Part shown: one piece after another, positions 30,037 to 40,666 of the stretch
How the letters are laid out: every line of letters starts with the position of its first letter
How positions within the stretch are numbered: the first letter of the stretch is position 1
Assembly: GCA_937924685.1 (NCBI GenBank)
Contig: CALEVN010000001.1
Location: forward strand, 1 to 64,000
DNA from: an uncultured Candidatus Altimarinota bacterium
Lineage (GTDB): Bacteria; Patescibacteriota; Gracilibacteria; BD1-5; JAGOOR01
DNA: 64,000 nucleotides
Reading direction: 5' to 3'
Program-made: the position numbers and the translations under genes
Notes under the pieces: model-generated
What the model was told of the DNA's origin: nothing
Database searches by the model: none
What the model saw: the letters and a program-made list of their open reading frames with translations, nothing else

Positions 30037-31392
30037 ATGAAGAATTCCTGGAAACAATTTCTCCGTTCTGATAGCCTCAAAAAGAAAATAGGGGTGACTC
30101 TTGGGCTCATCGTCATCTATAAATTTCTCTCTGTTATTCCTGTTCCAGGTGTTTCAGCAGATGCTCTTGAGAGTATGAGAAATGTATTTTCTGCTCAACC
30201 AGGGCTTGCATTTTTTAGCTCTCTTATGGGTGGAAGTATGCAGAGATTTTCGATCATTCTCATGGGTCTCTCTCCCTACATCAATGCATCGATCATTCTC
30301 CAGCTCCTCTCTGTTGTCATCCCAAAACTCGAAGAAATCAAAAAAGAAGGTGCTCAGGGGCAGAAAAAGATCAATACATACACTCGCATCCTCACTGTAC
30401 CACTCGCATTTGTCCAGAGCTACGGTATGATTATTCTCCTCAATAGTCTCGTCCAGGGTACTCCTCTCGTCGACACATCAAACTGGGGTCTCCTCCTCTC
30501 TATGATGACGACTATTACAGCAGGTACGGTTTTCCTTATGTGGCTCGGTGAACAAATCAATGAATCAGGTCTCGGCAATGGTATTTCTATTATCATTTTT
30601 GCTGGAGTACTCGCAGATGTTCCGAGTCGTATAGCTTCTCAGCTCGCCAATGTCGAATGGACTGGCTCGACAGGAGCATTCATAACGCAACTTCTCCCAT
30701 TTATACTCCTCGTTCTTGCGACACTTCTTGTTGTTTATATCATCATCCGATTTACAGAAGGATACCGTCGAGTTCCTCTCGTGTATACTCGTACAGGTCG
30801 AGATGAGCGATCATATTTTCCAATTCGTGTGAATCAGTCAGGTATGGTTCCAATTATTTTTGCCATGTCTCTCGTCACATTCCCATATATTATTGGTCAG
30901 GCTATTACACTTCGTAGTGCTGGTATGCCAGAATTTGTAAAAAGTGCGAGTTCACTTATGGTACAAATCTTCAATCCAAATGCTCCAACATGGTGGTTTG
31001 TTATTATCTTTATGACGCTCGTTATAGGATTTTCATACTTCTACCTTTCTATCACATTTGATACAAAAGAAGTCGCAGAAGGTATCCAGAAACGTGGTGG
31101 TTATATACCTGGTATTCGTCCAGGTCGACAGACAGCAGACTATCTCCGTTCTGTATCGAATCATCTCAATTTCTTTGGAGGCACATTTATTGCTATTATC
31201 GCTGCATTTCCCTATATTGCGACGCTCGTGAATAATATACTCAAGAATCACAACATACCATCGCTCGATGTAGCACATATCGATTTCCTTATCTCTGGAT
31301 CCGGTCTCATTATCGTTGTAGGTGTTATTCTCGAACTCCTCCGTCGATTCAAGGCTGAATCTCAGGCATATGATTACAAACGATTCTTCTAA
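30037..31392 (+). CDS. secY: Protein translocase subunit SecY
   Basis: 451 residues, about ten membrane segments. Conserved pieces: PVPGVSADAL, LMGLSPYINASIILQLL, GNGISIIIFAGVLADVPS, VNQSGMVPIIFAMSLV (plug and pore ring area) and PGIRPGRQTADYL. SecY is the channel of the Sec translocon in the inner membrane. No TGA; TAA stop. adk and map, which usually follow, are absent; rplS follows instead. Confidence 0.97.
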   Translation: MKNSWKQFLRSDSLKKKIGVTLGLIVIYKFLSVIPVPGVSADALESMRNVFSAQPGLAFFSSLMGGSMQRFSIILMGLSPYINASIILQLLSVVIPKLEEIKKEGAQGQKKINTYTRILTVPLAFVQSYGMIILLNSLVQGTPLVDTSNWGLLLSMMTTITAGTVFLMWLGEQINESGLGNGISIIIFAGVLADVPSRIASQLANVEWTGSTGAFITQLLPFILLVLATLLVVYIIIRFTEGYRRVPLVYTRTGRDERSYFPIRVNQSGMVPIIFAMSLVTFPYIIGQAITLRSAGMPEFVKSASSLMVQIFNPNAPTWWFVIIFMTLVIGFSYFYLSITFDTKEVAEGIQKRGGYIPGIRPGRQTADYLRSVSNHLNFFGGTFIAIIAAFPYIATLVNNILKNHNIPSLDVAHIDFLISGSGLIIVVGVILELLRRFKAESQAYDYKRFF

Positions 31393-31410
31393 TATTTTTA
31401 ATTTTTATTT

Positions 31411-31833
31411 ATGGATGCAAAACTCATAGCACATATCCAAAATCTCGCTGCAGGAAAAAAAGATTTTCCAGTCCTTCGTACTGGTATGCAGGTTGAGGTC
31501 TCTCAGAGAATCACAGAAGGTGATAAATCTCGTGTTCAGAAATTCGAAGGCGTCGTCATTCGTACTGGTGGAAAAACTCACGGAGAAAAAACATATACTG
31601 TTCGTCGTGTTGCTGGCGGATTTGGAATTGAAAAAACATTTCCAGTTTCTTGTCCAACTGTTGAAGGTGTCAAAATCATAAGACAGTACAAGGTGAATCG
31701 TAAAAATATTCGCTACGTCCGTGGTCTCGAAGGAAAATCAGCTCGTCTCAAAGAAGTAAAAGCATCTGTATCAAAAGAGGCTGCTCCAAAAAAAGCGAAA
31801 ACTTCTAAAAAGAAAACAGAAGCTGCTGAATAG
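31411..31833 (+). CDS. rplS: 50S ribosomal protein L19 with Lys-rich C-terminal tail
   Basis: 140 residues. L19 core: FPVLRTGMQVEVSQRITEGD KSRVQ, FEGVVIRTGGKTHGEKTYTV RR, VEGVKIIRQYKVNRKNIRYV RG. After about residue 115 a charged tail rich in Lys, Ala and Glu (SKEAAPKKAKTSKKKTEAAE) is added. Its place behind secY is unusual: rplS is normally in the rpsP-rimM-trmD operon. Terminator follows. Confidence 0.94.
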   Translation: MDAKLIAHIQNLAAGKKDFPVLRTGMQVEVSQRITEGDKSRVQKFEGVVIRTGGKTHGEKTYTVRRVAGGFGIEKTFPVSCPTVEGVKIIRQYKVNRKNIRYVRGLEGKSARLKEVKASVSKEAAPKKAKTSKKKTEAAE

Positions 31834-31856
31834 TATTTACTGAAAATTTTTCTAAA

Positions 31857-31886
31857 AACCCCTGATTTGTTCAGGGGTTTTTCTTG
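31857..31886 (+). terminator. Terminator of the S10/spc operon
   Basis: AACCCCTGA (31857-31865), loop TTTGT, TCAGGGGTT (31871-31879), then a T-run. Confidence 0.85.
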
Positions 31887-31910
31887 TCTTCAGTTATTTT
31901 TCGCTATCAT
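31884..31910 (+). promoter_or_regulatory. Putative leaderless promoter of the epimerase gene
   Basis: TTGTCT (31884-31889), 15-bp spacer, TATCAT (31905-31910); ATG at 31917 is 6 nt further. The -35 lies in the T-run of the preceding terminator. Confidence 0.45.
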
Positions 31911-31916
31911 TGTCCC

Positions 31917-32843
31917 ATGAATATTCTTATTACTGGTGGTGCAGGATTTATCGGTTCTCATCTTGTCGATGCTTGTATGGACGCTGGACACGCTGTTTGC
32001 GTTGTGGATGATTTTTCATCAGGATCACGAGACAACATAGCTCGACATAAGAATAATATTCGCCTCACAGTCTGTGAATGAAATATCTGTGATGCCGAGA
32101 GAATGAATTTTATTTTCAAAAATTTTATTCCTGATGTTGTCTTTCATTTGGCTGCTCAGATAAATGTCCGCGAATCTATCAAAGATCCGAAGCATGATGT
32201 CGAGATAAATATTCTCTGAACACTCAATATCCTCCAAGCTATGCGAGAAGTTCACTGTCAGCGTATTATATTTTCTTCGACAGGAGGGGTGATGTTTTCT
32301 GATAATCAACCCCCGTACTCTGAAGTTCATATTCCGAGCCCAACTGACCCCTATGGTATTTCCAAGCATACAATAGAGCTACATCTGTCTTTTTATGAGC
32401 GGCAATATGGTATTCATTCGACGATTCTTCGCTATGCTAATGTCTACTGACCTCGTCAAAATGCAAAAGGGGAAGCCGGTGTAATTTCTATATTTCTCGA
32501 AAAAATCAAAAATAATGAAGCTCCCACTATTTTTGGAGATGGCCATCAGACACGCGACTTTATCCACGTTGATGATGTTGTCGCAGCGAATATGCACTCT
32601 CTGGATAAGAACCTCACTGGTATCTATCACGTCGGAACTGGGCAGGAAACTTCTGTGAATCAGCTCTGGGATATCATCGCTCAGACCACACATACGACGC
32701 TCGTCCCACAGCACGTCGCTTGATTTGGTGAGATACAGAGAACTGCTCTTGATTCAACAAAATTACAGAAAACAGGATGGACTATCCAGCGGGAGTTGAC
32801 TGAATTGGGAAAAGACGAGCAGGGAAATCTGCTGATGCATTAA
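31917..32843 (+). CDS. NAD-dependent sugar-nucleotide epimerase/dehydratase
   Basis: 308 residues of extended SDR fold. NAD-binding MNILITGGAGFIGSHLVDA, FHLAAQINVRESI, catalytic SSTGG and Y-x3-K in DPYGISKHTIE, then RYANVYGPRQ and GDGHQTRDFIHVDDV. This is the UDP-glucose 4-epimerase (GalE/WbpP) family, making a sugar nucleotide for envelope polysaccharide; exact substrate unknown. Four TGA codons are Gly, including that in VYGPRQ. The C-terminus after KLQKTGW is atypical and overlaps by 62 nt the convergent oxidoreductase, so it may have been altered by rearrangement. TAA stop. Confidence 0.85.
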
Positions 32844-33762
32844 GAAGATAATCAGGAAGATATAATTGAACTCCTTCTCAGTGAGCTGTTCTTACGAAAT
32901 TTTCGCTGATAGCCATAAGTCGTGCTTTTGGGTTTCAGTCTACCATGGGGAGAATTTCTTTTTCGCCTTCGTGGGGATCTATAGTAATAGTCTTTGTTGT
33001 TGTATTGAACTGTACCAGTGCTCATTCGAATTCAATACAAATTGTTTCTCCTGGTTTTTCAGATTTTTTATTGGTCCAAATCGTACAATTGATGCCCTGA
33101 ATAACTACGATAAGTTCGTACATCTCGGGTGAATCAATTATATTTTTTATATCCACTTCTGTAAAAGAACATGATACACCGAGTATCTGCATAAGTGTGG
33201 TGATCTCATGTGCTATATGGTCACTTCCAGCAGATTGAGTGAGACGATTTTGTTGTGCATTGAGTCAGTGCATGAAGCTTTTTATGGTACCAAATCTTTG
33301 TCGTAATGCAGGCATCATATTCAGAAGCTGTTGATAACGCATGTCAGTCATTCGTGGCAAACAACTCATAATTATCTGTCTTTGTTGTGATGCTACTTCT
33401 TGTAGTTCACGAAAGCGCTGTAATTCTCCGGGGTTGAGTGCTATCGGCTTTTCGACAAGAATACACTGTACACCTGCTTCTATGCAACTTTGTAAATCTC
33501 ATACATGATATCAGTCGGGGGTAGAAATAATTGCTCACTTTAGAGGACTTCCTCATCTTTGTTTGAGAAACTCTTGTGTTGTTCCATGGAAATGGGTCAC
33601 CAGGTCTATTTGCTCTCTGTCGATAGGTTTTGTATCTACAGCAACTGTTGGTATACCGAGTTCCTGAATATGCATTAAGTGATGTCCTCCATGATTTGTT
33701 TGTCCTGCTACTTCTCAGCGTGTTCCAAATACGACTATTTCCGGTTCAGTTGGTCTATCCAT
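32782..33762 (-). CDS. Gfo/Idh/MocA-like oxidoreductase
   Basis: 326 residues with nine TGA (Gly) codons; nothing longer than ~90 codons survives under the standard code. AIISTPDGYHVGDLQSCIEA GVQ followed by LVEKPIAL is the Gfo/Idh/MocA nucleotide-binding region with the EKP motif. The N-terminal Rossmann strand EIVVFGTRGEVAG is divergent. These enzymes oxidise or reduce sugars and related molecules with NAD(P). Ends at TAG, 62 nt inside the convergent epimerase. Divergent from alr with a 57-bp gap. Confidence 0.75.
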
Positions 33763-33819
33763 ATTTTTTTATATAATACCGGTAGATAGTATATAATATA
33801 ATCATTTGTCAATAAACGG

Positions 33820-34896
33820 ATGTCATACCACCACCTCAATACCCTGACAGTTTTTTCAGAAAAATTAGCTCATAATTTTTCAGTCCTCTCAAAACTCCAT
33901 CACGACATAAAACCAGTTCCAGTGCTCAAGAGCAATGCCTATGGTCATGGAATAAAAATAATAGCACCCCTCCTTTTCGATTACGATGTACCATTTGTCT
34001 GTGTCGATTCTCTCTATGAGGCATATGAGCTCAAGAAATGCTGATACAAAAAGGATATACTTATCATGGGCTATGTTGATCCAGAGGATATCCCACGTCG
34101 CAGGAATTTTATTTATGCTGTTTCTGATCTCACCTATGCTACGATGTTGATAAAAAAATATGCACGAGTGAGACTCCATCTCTTTCTCGACACTGGTATG
34201 CATAGAGAGGGGATGTGAGATTTGAATAGTGCTTATGCAGAAGCTATACTGACAAAGATTGCTCCACGTATAGAAGGTGTCATGTCACATTTTTCCACTC
34301 CCGATAATCGCAGTGTCACAGAGGCTCAGCTGGACCAGTTTGAAGAACAGCTCGCAGTACTCCGAAAATACCGAATCTATCCACGATATACACATATAGC
34401 TGCTTCGGGAGGATTGATCTATGCTCATACATATAGAGCAGTTTCAGGTTCTCTTGCTCGTTGCGGTCTCGCTTTTTATTGATATGGACATCCTGAACTT
34501 CAACCAGCCCTTCGTCTGACGACTCATCTCATTCAGATAAAAAATATCAAAAAGGGGGATGCAGTTGGGTATGATGGGATTTTTATTGCTGAGAGAGGTA
34601 TGAAGATAGGCGTATTGCCAATCGGTTATCATGATGGAATGGATCGACGATTATCTGGCGTTGGCGTTGTGACGATAGGGGACAATATATGCTCTATTAT
34701 TGGTCGAGTTTCGATGAATCTGACGACGATTGATATCTCCGAGGTAGACGTACAAGTTGGAGATGAAGTTATAATCATCAATGAAGATACTGAATCACCA
34801 GTGAGTCTTATTCGTCAGTCGGAACGAGCCGGCATGATACCCTACGATATGCTCGTACATTTCAATAAGGAGATGTATAGAACATCTTTAAAATAA
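33820..34896 (+). CDS. alr: Alanine racemase
   Basis: 358 residues. PLP-binding PVLKSNAYGHG (the Lys carries PLP), HLFLDTGMHREGM, SHFSTPDN, RCGLAFYGYGHPEL and GRVSMNLTTIDI fit Alr. It makes D-Ala for peptidoglycan, the substrate of Ddl at 7.3 kb. Three TGA codons are Gly, one in the FYGYG segment next to the active-site tyrosine region. TAA stop; the end overlaps the convergent gene by 9 nt. Confidence 0.9.
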
Positions 34897-36102
34897 ACGT
34901 TGTTGTCCATCGGGATCTGCCTTTTGTTTCGTCATTATGGTATTGGTTGTGATTGATGGTCTTGTGTGCCAGAATTGTTCGTGAAGACGATAGATTTCTT
35001 CTATATCTGTAGCGTTTGGCTCATGAATAAGGCCTGTTTTTTTCGTATTCCCATCCATTATTAATAGATTTCGAACGCATGATAATACCCCAGCATGTAT
35101 CAAATCCATACACGTATCAGGACAGCTCTCACCTATAAAATTTACATTTTTTCATTCTCGTACGACAAATACTTCTTTGTCTCCGAGTACATACCGTGTC
35201 ATATTTTTATGTATTGGTGTTGTTGTTGATGCGTTTGTTCTTAAAAAATCCATGTCTATCTCGTTTTGTCGTGACCCTGCACTGACCAATATAATACCGT
35301 CTGGACACGCCTGAATAATTTCTGCTGTTATTCATCGACCACCGGTAGACGATATTATCATATCAACATCTGCCAACATATTTTCTGCATTTTCATGAGT
35401 TTGAAATCCTCGACGTGTTGCTTCATGTCGACGAAAAGAGCTTTTATCATACACACTTGTTTGTATGCCACGACCACGGAGACTTGTCGTGACTGCTTTC
35501 CCAATCATACCGTATCATATCATCATGACCTTCCCCGATGAAAGATCTCTGCCAAGCTCTTTTAATAATACTTCAAGAGAAGTTGTGACTGCTTGTCAGA
35601 CGTGATTTGCCTCTTCCTCTTTTATTTTACTTCGTGCTATGGAATAGACCGGTACTCCAATGCTGTCTATGGCTTTTTCATACCTATCATGTCCAAATGT
35701 TGTTACTTCCACCGTTCCAATAACTCTATTTTGTCAATGGGAGAGTGGGCGAGCAAAACATCATCATACCTCCAAAATTAATGGATTTTTTTTTGATCCA
35801 CGCGATGCTTCTTCAATAATTCTTTCGAGATATCCATGTCTTTCTATAGCTCAATAGTCCTTTTCTGAGTGTACTTTGACTCCATCTTGGAGCATGGCTT
35901 CAACTCTTTTTGGTTTTGAAGAATATGGTTTTGCAATAAAGTGAATATCTTTTGCGCCTGCTCAGTGTTTTAAATGGTGAAGAAAACGAACTGTATCTGA
36001 TACGGCATGTTGAAGCACTATTACAGGGTACTCACTCAAGTCTAGCCTACTGGCGAGTTCTTTTGTTACGGGGAGATTTTCGGTTCATATTCTGAAGCTC
36101 AT
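34888..36102 (-). CDS. S-adenosylhomocysteine hydrolase-like NAD-binding protein
   Basis: 404 residues with ten TGA (Gly) codons. Around residue 195 it has MMIGYGMIGKAVTTSLRGRG, followed by TSVYDK, IISSTGG and LVSAGSRQNEIDMDFL, which resembles the NAD-binding part of adenosylhomocysteinase (GYGxVGKG...LRGxGxxV...D). The N-terminal region (FIAKPYSSKPKRVEAM) could be the substrate part, but I do not see the full catalytic set, so true AHCY activity is doubtful. Ends at TAA. The gene pair alr / this gene is convergent; it may belong to an amino-acid or methyl-cycle function with metK (inference). Confidence 0.6.
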
Positions 36103-36106
36103 AAGT

Positions 36107-36134
36107 TTGAAAAAAGAATATATAAAACTACAAT
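36107..36134 (+). promoter_or_regulatory. Putative leaderless promoter of the Nudix gene
   Basis: TTGAAA (36107-36112), 16-bp spacer, TACAAT (36129-36134), then exactly 6 nt to the ATG at 36141. The clearest example of the leaderless layout. Confidence 0.55.
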
Positions 36135-36140
36135 GCTCTT

Positions 36141-36542
36141 ATGCAAGAAAAGAAAATAGTGTGTGCGCTCCTGGTGAATGACTCCAACCATATTCTTTTA
36201 CAAGATAGAAAAGGTATATCTAAATATGGGGAAGAATGGTCGTTTTTTGGTGGCGGCATAGAAGATGGAGAATCACCGGAAGATGCGCTTATACGTGAAT
36301 TACAAGAGGAACTTAATTGGAAACCAGCAAAATATAGTTTTATTGGCGAAACAAAACATACAATAACTGATAGGAGTTTGTTGTATCATCGGTATATATA
36401 CCTTGTCAGATGAATAGAATGAAAAGTGTGGATTGATCATGAATGATCATGAGCACATTTTTTTCCTATTAGTGAGATAAAAAAACTAAAATTTAATACA
36501 TCCATAGAGGGCGAATTATCATTATTATATGATAATATATAA
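36141..36542 (+). CDS. Nudix hydrolase (MutT-like)
   Basis: 133 residues. Nudix box GGGIEDGESPEDALIRELQE ELNW; N-terminus KIVCALLVNDSNHILLQDR. Four TGA codons, all in the last third (RGIEGKVWIDHEGSGAHFF), are Gly; the standard-code ORF would lose the C-terminal helix. Small MutT-type proteins clean up or hydrolyse nucleotide derivatives. TAA stop. Unrelated by sequence to the Nudix at 16.3 kb apart from the box. Confidence 0.85.
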
Positions 36543-36583
36543 TTTGTCAATAAAGAGAGAAAGGAGAATATAGAAAAATAAAT

Positions 36584-36611
36584 TTGACAATTTTATCGTC
36601 GAACCTATACT
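36584..36611 (+). promoter_or_regulatory. Promoter of rpoBC
   Basis: Perfect TTGACA (36584-36589), 16-bp spacer, TATACT (36606-36611). The leader to the rpoB ATG is about 110 nt. No rplJL genes precede. Confidence 0.7.
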
Positions 36612-36730
36612 CCCCGCATATCACATTTTCTCCCGACTTTTCGTGCACGAACCTCTTAGATAACTTGTCCGTGTTAATCGCATAGATACTATGCGCTTTT
36701 TCTGTGTCTTTTATCTCCTTTTTTTCTGTT

Positions 36731-39700
36731 ATGACTGCGAAAAAAACTACCAAGCCTGCTAAAAAAGCAGGTGCAAAAGTGTCTCCAAAGACATCAAAAG
36801 CAAAAGTGGTTTCCAAACCAACCAAAAAAATAGCATCGAAAAAGCCGATTAAAAAAGTATCTAAACCTCTTCCAAAAAAGAAAGTAGCAGAGAAAAAGGT
36901 ATCGAAGCCAGCAAAAAAAGTTATTAAAAAATCAGTCAAACCTATGAAAAAAACAACAAAATCAAAACCAGCAAAACCAGCAAAACCAGCTCCAAAAGCA
37001 AAAAAAATCACAAAACCAGTGAAGGTAAAGAAGGAAAAATCAAAACCAGCTCCAAAAGCAAAAAAAATCTCTGAAAAGCCAGTAAAAAAAGTGAAAGCTG
37101 TCGTTGCTCCAAAAGAGAAAAAGGAAAAAAAGGCTAAGCCTGCTCGCAAAGAGATGGTTGTCAAAAATATCCTTCGACCAGAAGAAAATCGAGTTATCAA
37201 GTCTACTCGTGTTGAAAAGCCAACACATGGTGCTCTCTATGTCCGATCTGGACGACACTTCTTCACAGAAGATCGTGCTATCGTCGATATGCCAGAGCTT
37301 ATTGCTGCGCAGCTCAATTCTTATGAGTCGTTTCTCGAATACGGTCTTCGTGAGGCACTTGAGAGTGTTTTTCCAGTTTCTGATTTTTCAGAAGAACGTG
37401 TTGAAATTCACTTCAAAGGCATGGAACTCGAAGAGCCTCGCTATACAGCAAAGGAATGTCGTCGTAAAAATCTCAATTATGAATCATTTCTCCGCGTGAA
37501 GCTTCAAATGCTTAACAAAGAAACTGGAGAAATCAAAGAAGATACAGTGTTTATGGGGGGTATTCCGCTCATGACAAGCCGTGGAACATTTATCATCAAT
37601 GGTGTAGAGCGAGTTGTCGTTCACCAAATCATCAAAGCTGATGGTATATCGTTTGAGGCAGATGCAGGTGTCTACACAGCAAAAATCAAACCAAAAAAAG
37701 GTGCATGGCTCGAATTCTCTATCGATAAACGAGGTGTTATCACTGTTCGTATCGACAAGAAGCGAAAAATGCCAGCATCGACACTCCTTCGAGCATTTGG
37801 TCTCGAGAGTGACGCAGCAATTATCAAGGCATTTAGTGATGACAAGGAAATCGTTTCACGATTCCTCCAGCCAAGTCTCGAAAAAGATAAAACAAAAAAT
37901 CAGGTTGAAGCATGGCACGCACTTTACAAGCTTATCCGTCCAGGCGATCTCGGTACTGATGAGCGAGTAGAAGACCTCTTCCGTACGACTTTTTATAATG
38001 CAAAACGATTTGATCTCGGTGAAGTAGCTCGTCTCAAAATGGCGCGAAAACTCGGTGTCAATGAACAATACGAAGGTGATGGACGATTTATCTCAACAGA
38101 GGATATCGTCGAGACACTTCGTTATCTCATGAAGCTCCAGATGGATGATCCAACAGCGACTCCGGATGACATCGATCGTCTCGATAATCGTCGTATTCGT
38201 TCTGTCGGTGAGCTCGTTCAGGAAAAATTTATCGTCGGTCTCGCTCGTATGGAACGTATTGCGAAAGATCGTATGACAGTGCTCAATCTCGATGAATCAA
38301 CAGCGCGAAGTTTTATCAATCACCGACCTATCGAGGCTGTTGTAAAAGAATTTTTCTCAAGTTCTCAGCTCTCACAATTCATGGATCAGAGTAATCCTCT
38401 CTCAGAACTCGCGCATAAGCGTCGTATTTCTGCTATGGGTCCAGGAGGTCTCACACGTGAACGTGCATCGTTCGAAGTTCGTGATGTCCACCCTACACAA
38501 TACGGACGTATCTGTCCTATTGCGACACCAGAAGGTCCAAATATCGGTCTCGTTCTTCATTTTGCTTCGTTTTCTCGTGTTGATCAATACGGTTTTATTC
38601 AGACTCCGTATCGAAAGATTTCACACTTTGTACCAAATGATGGTAAATCAGCGGTGAATCGTATCACGCTCGAAGACGTTCTCGACACAAAAGGCAAAGT
38701 GATTGTTCCAGAAAAAACACTCATGAAAAAAGAACATGCTGAGCTCCTCCAGAAAAATTTCAAAGACAAAGAAGTACTCGTTCGGGGTTATCTGACTGAT
38801 GATTATGAATATGTTGATGCATACGTAGAGAGAAATTTCACTATCGCTGAAGCCAATTCTCCTATCGATGAATTTGGCAACTTTGCTGAGACTCGTCTTG
38901 GTGCTCGTCAAAATAGTGAAGCGACTATCGTCTATGTCCGTGATATCACTCACATCGATGTCTCTCCAAAACAAATCGTATCCGAAACGACATCTCTTAT
39001 TCCATTCTTGGAACATGATGATGCGACTCGTGCAGAAATGGGATCGAACATGATGCGTCAAGCTGTTCCACTCGTAAAATCTACTGCACCAATTGTTGGT
39101 ACTGGTAATGAAAAAGTATTCGGCGAAAAGAGTGGATACTGTGTCCAAGCAGAACATGCAGGAAAAGTCCTCGGTGTCGATGCGAAACACGTAACTGTTA
39201 TGTATGAAACAGGTGAAAAGAAAACCTACGAACTCCTCACATTTGAGCGATCAAATCACGATCTTCAGATCCATCAGTATCCTCGTGTTTCTCATGGTCA
39301 AGAATTCCAAGCAGGTGATATCCTCGTCGATGGTCACTCTATGGAAAATGGTGAACTCGCTCTCGGCCACAATCTCCGTGTAGCCTACATGCCATGGAAT
39401 GGTTATAACTTTGAAGATGCGGTTATCCTCAATGCCAACCTTGTTGAAAATGACATGTTCACGAGTGTTTCTATTAATGAATATGTACTCGATGTTCGTG
39501 AAACAAAACTCTGACCAGAAAGCACAACGAACGATATTCCCAATGTCTCATCTGCGAAGCTTCGAGATCTTGATGAGAATGGTATCATCCGTATTGGTGC
39601 GTTTGTTCGTGGAGGTGATATCCTCGTCGGAAAAATCACTCCAAAAGGCGAACAAGAACTCTCTCCAGAAGAACGTCTCCTCCGTGCTATCTTCGGTGAT

Positions 39701-40636
39701 AAATCAAAAGACGTCAAAGATTCTTCTCTCTACATCCCATCAGGATCAGGCGGAAAGGTTATCGATGTTCAGATTCTCCGAAAAGAAGAAGGAGATAATC
39801 TTGCAACAGGTGTTTTCCAACAAGTAAAAGTCTACGTTGCACAAACTCGAAAAATCGAAGTCGGTGATAAGATGGCGGGTCGACACGGTAACAAGGGTAT
39901 CGTTGCTCGTATCGTTCCACCAGAAGACATGCCTCATACAGCTGATGGTCAACCAGTTGATATCATATTGAATCCTCTTGGTGTCGTCTCTCGTATGAAT
40001 ATCGGACAAGTCCTCGAGGCTCACCTCGGTGAAGCGGCTCGACAACTCGGTATCAAAGTAGCTACTCCAGTACTCAATGGTATGACTATTGAAACAATTC
40101 ATGATCTCATGAAACAAGCTGACATGGACCTCACTGGTAAAGTTCAGCTCTACGATGGACAGACAGGGGAACCGTTCCAAGAACATACAATGCTCGGAAC
40201 TGTCTACATGCTCAAACTTCACCATCTCGTGGAAGATAAGATTCATGCTCGTGCTGTTGGTCCTTACTCTATGATCACACAACAACCACTCGGAGGTAAA
40301 GCTCAGAACGGAGGTCAGCGATTCGGAGAAATGGAATGTTGGGCTATTCAGGGTTATGGTGCTGCCAATATCCTCCAGGAAATTCTCACGATCAAATCAG
40401 ATGATATCACAGGACGTACACAGGCATACCGTGCTATCGTCAAAAATGAACATATCAAACGACCAAGTGTTCCAGAATCATTCCACGTGATGATCAAAGA
40501 GCTCCAAGCTCTCGGTCTCAAAATGGAACTTCTCGAACAAGGAGAAGTACAAGAACGAACTGATAGCTACGCTGAACGTATGGGAGAGGTAGAAGTCCTC
40601 TCAGAAATTGCAACGACTTCATCAGAAGCCGAATAA
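36731..40636 (+). CDS. rpoB: RNA polymerase beta subunit with Lys-rich N-terminal tail
   Basis: 1301 residues, TAA stop. The catalytic body is standard: MPELIAAQLNSYESFLEYGL (near 190), INGVERVVVHQI, LSELAHKRRISAMGPGGLTR, PTQYGRICPIATPEGPNIGL, VGDKMAGRHGNKGIVARI and FGEMECWAIQGYGAA. The Gly of ETKLGPE (928) is TGA. Residues 1-140 are a lysine/alanine/proline/threonine-rich tail of histone-H1 type, containing a 29-nt direct repeat (36981-37009 and 37041-37069). Beta proper begins around residue 165. The ATG at 36731 is chosen over an in-frame GTG nine codons upstream. Confidence 0.96.
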
Positions 40637-40666
40637 TTCTCCTCTTCATATCTTAATCTTTGTTTT

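Noticed and set aside
36547..37200. 217-codon frame on the minus strand opposite the rpoB tail, Phe-rich
   Set aside because: The poly-Phe text is simply the complement of the Lys-rich codons of RpoB; no independent signal.
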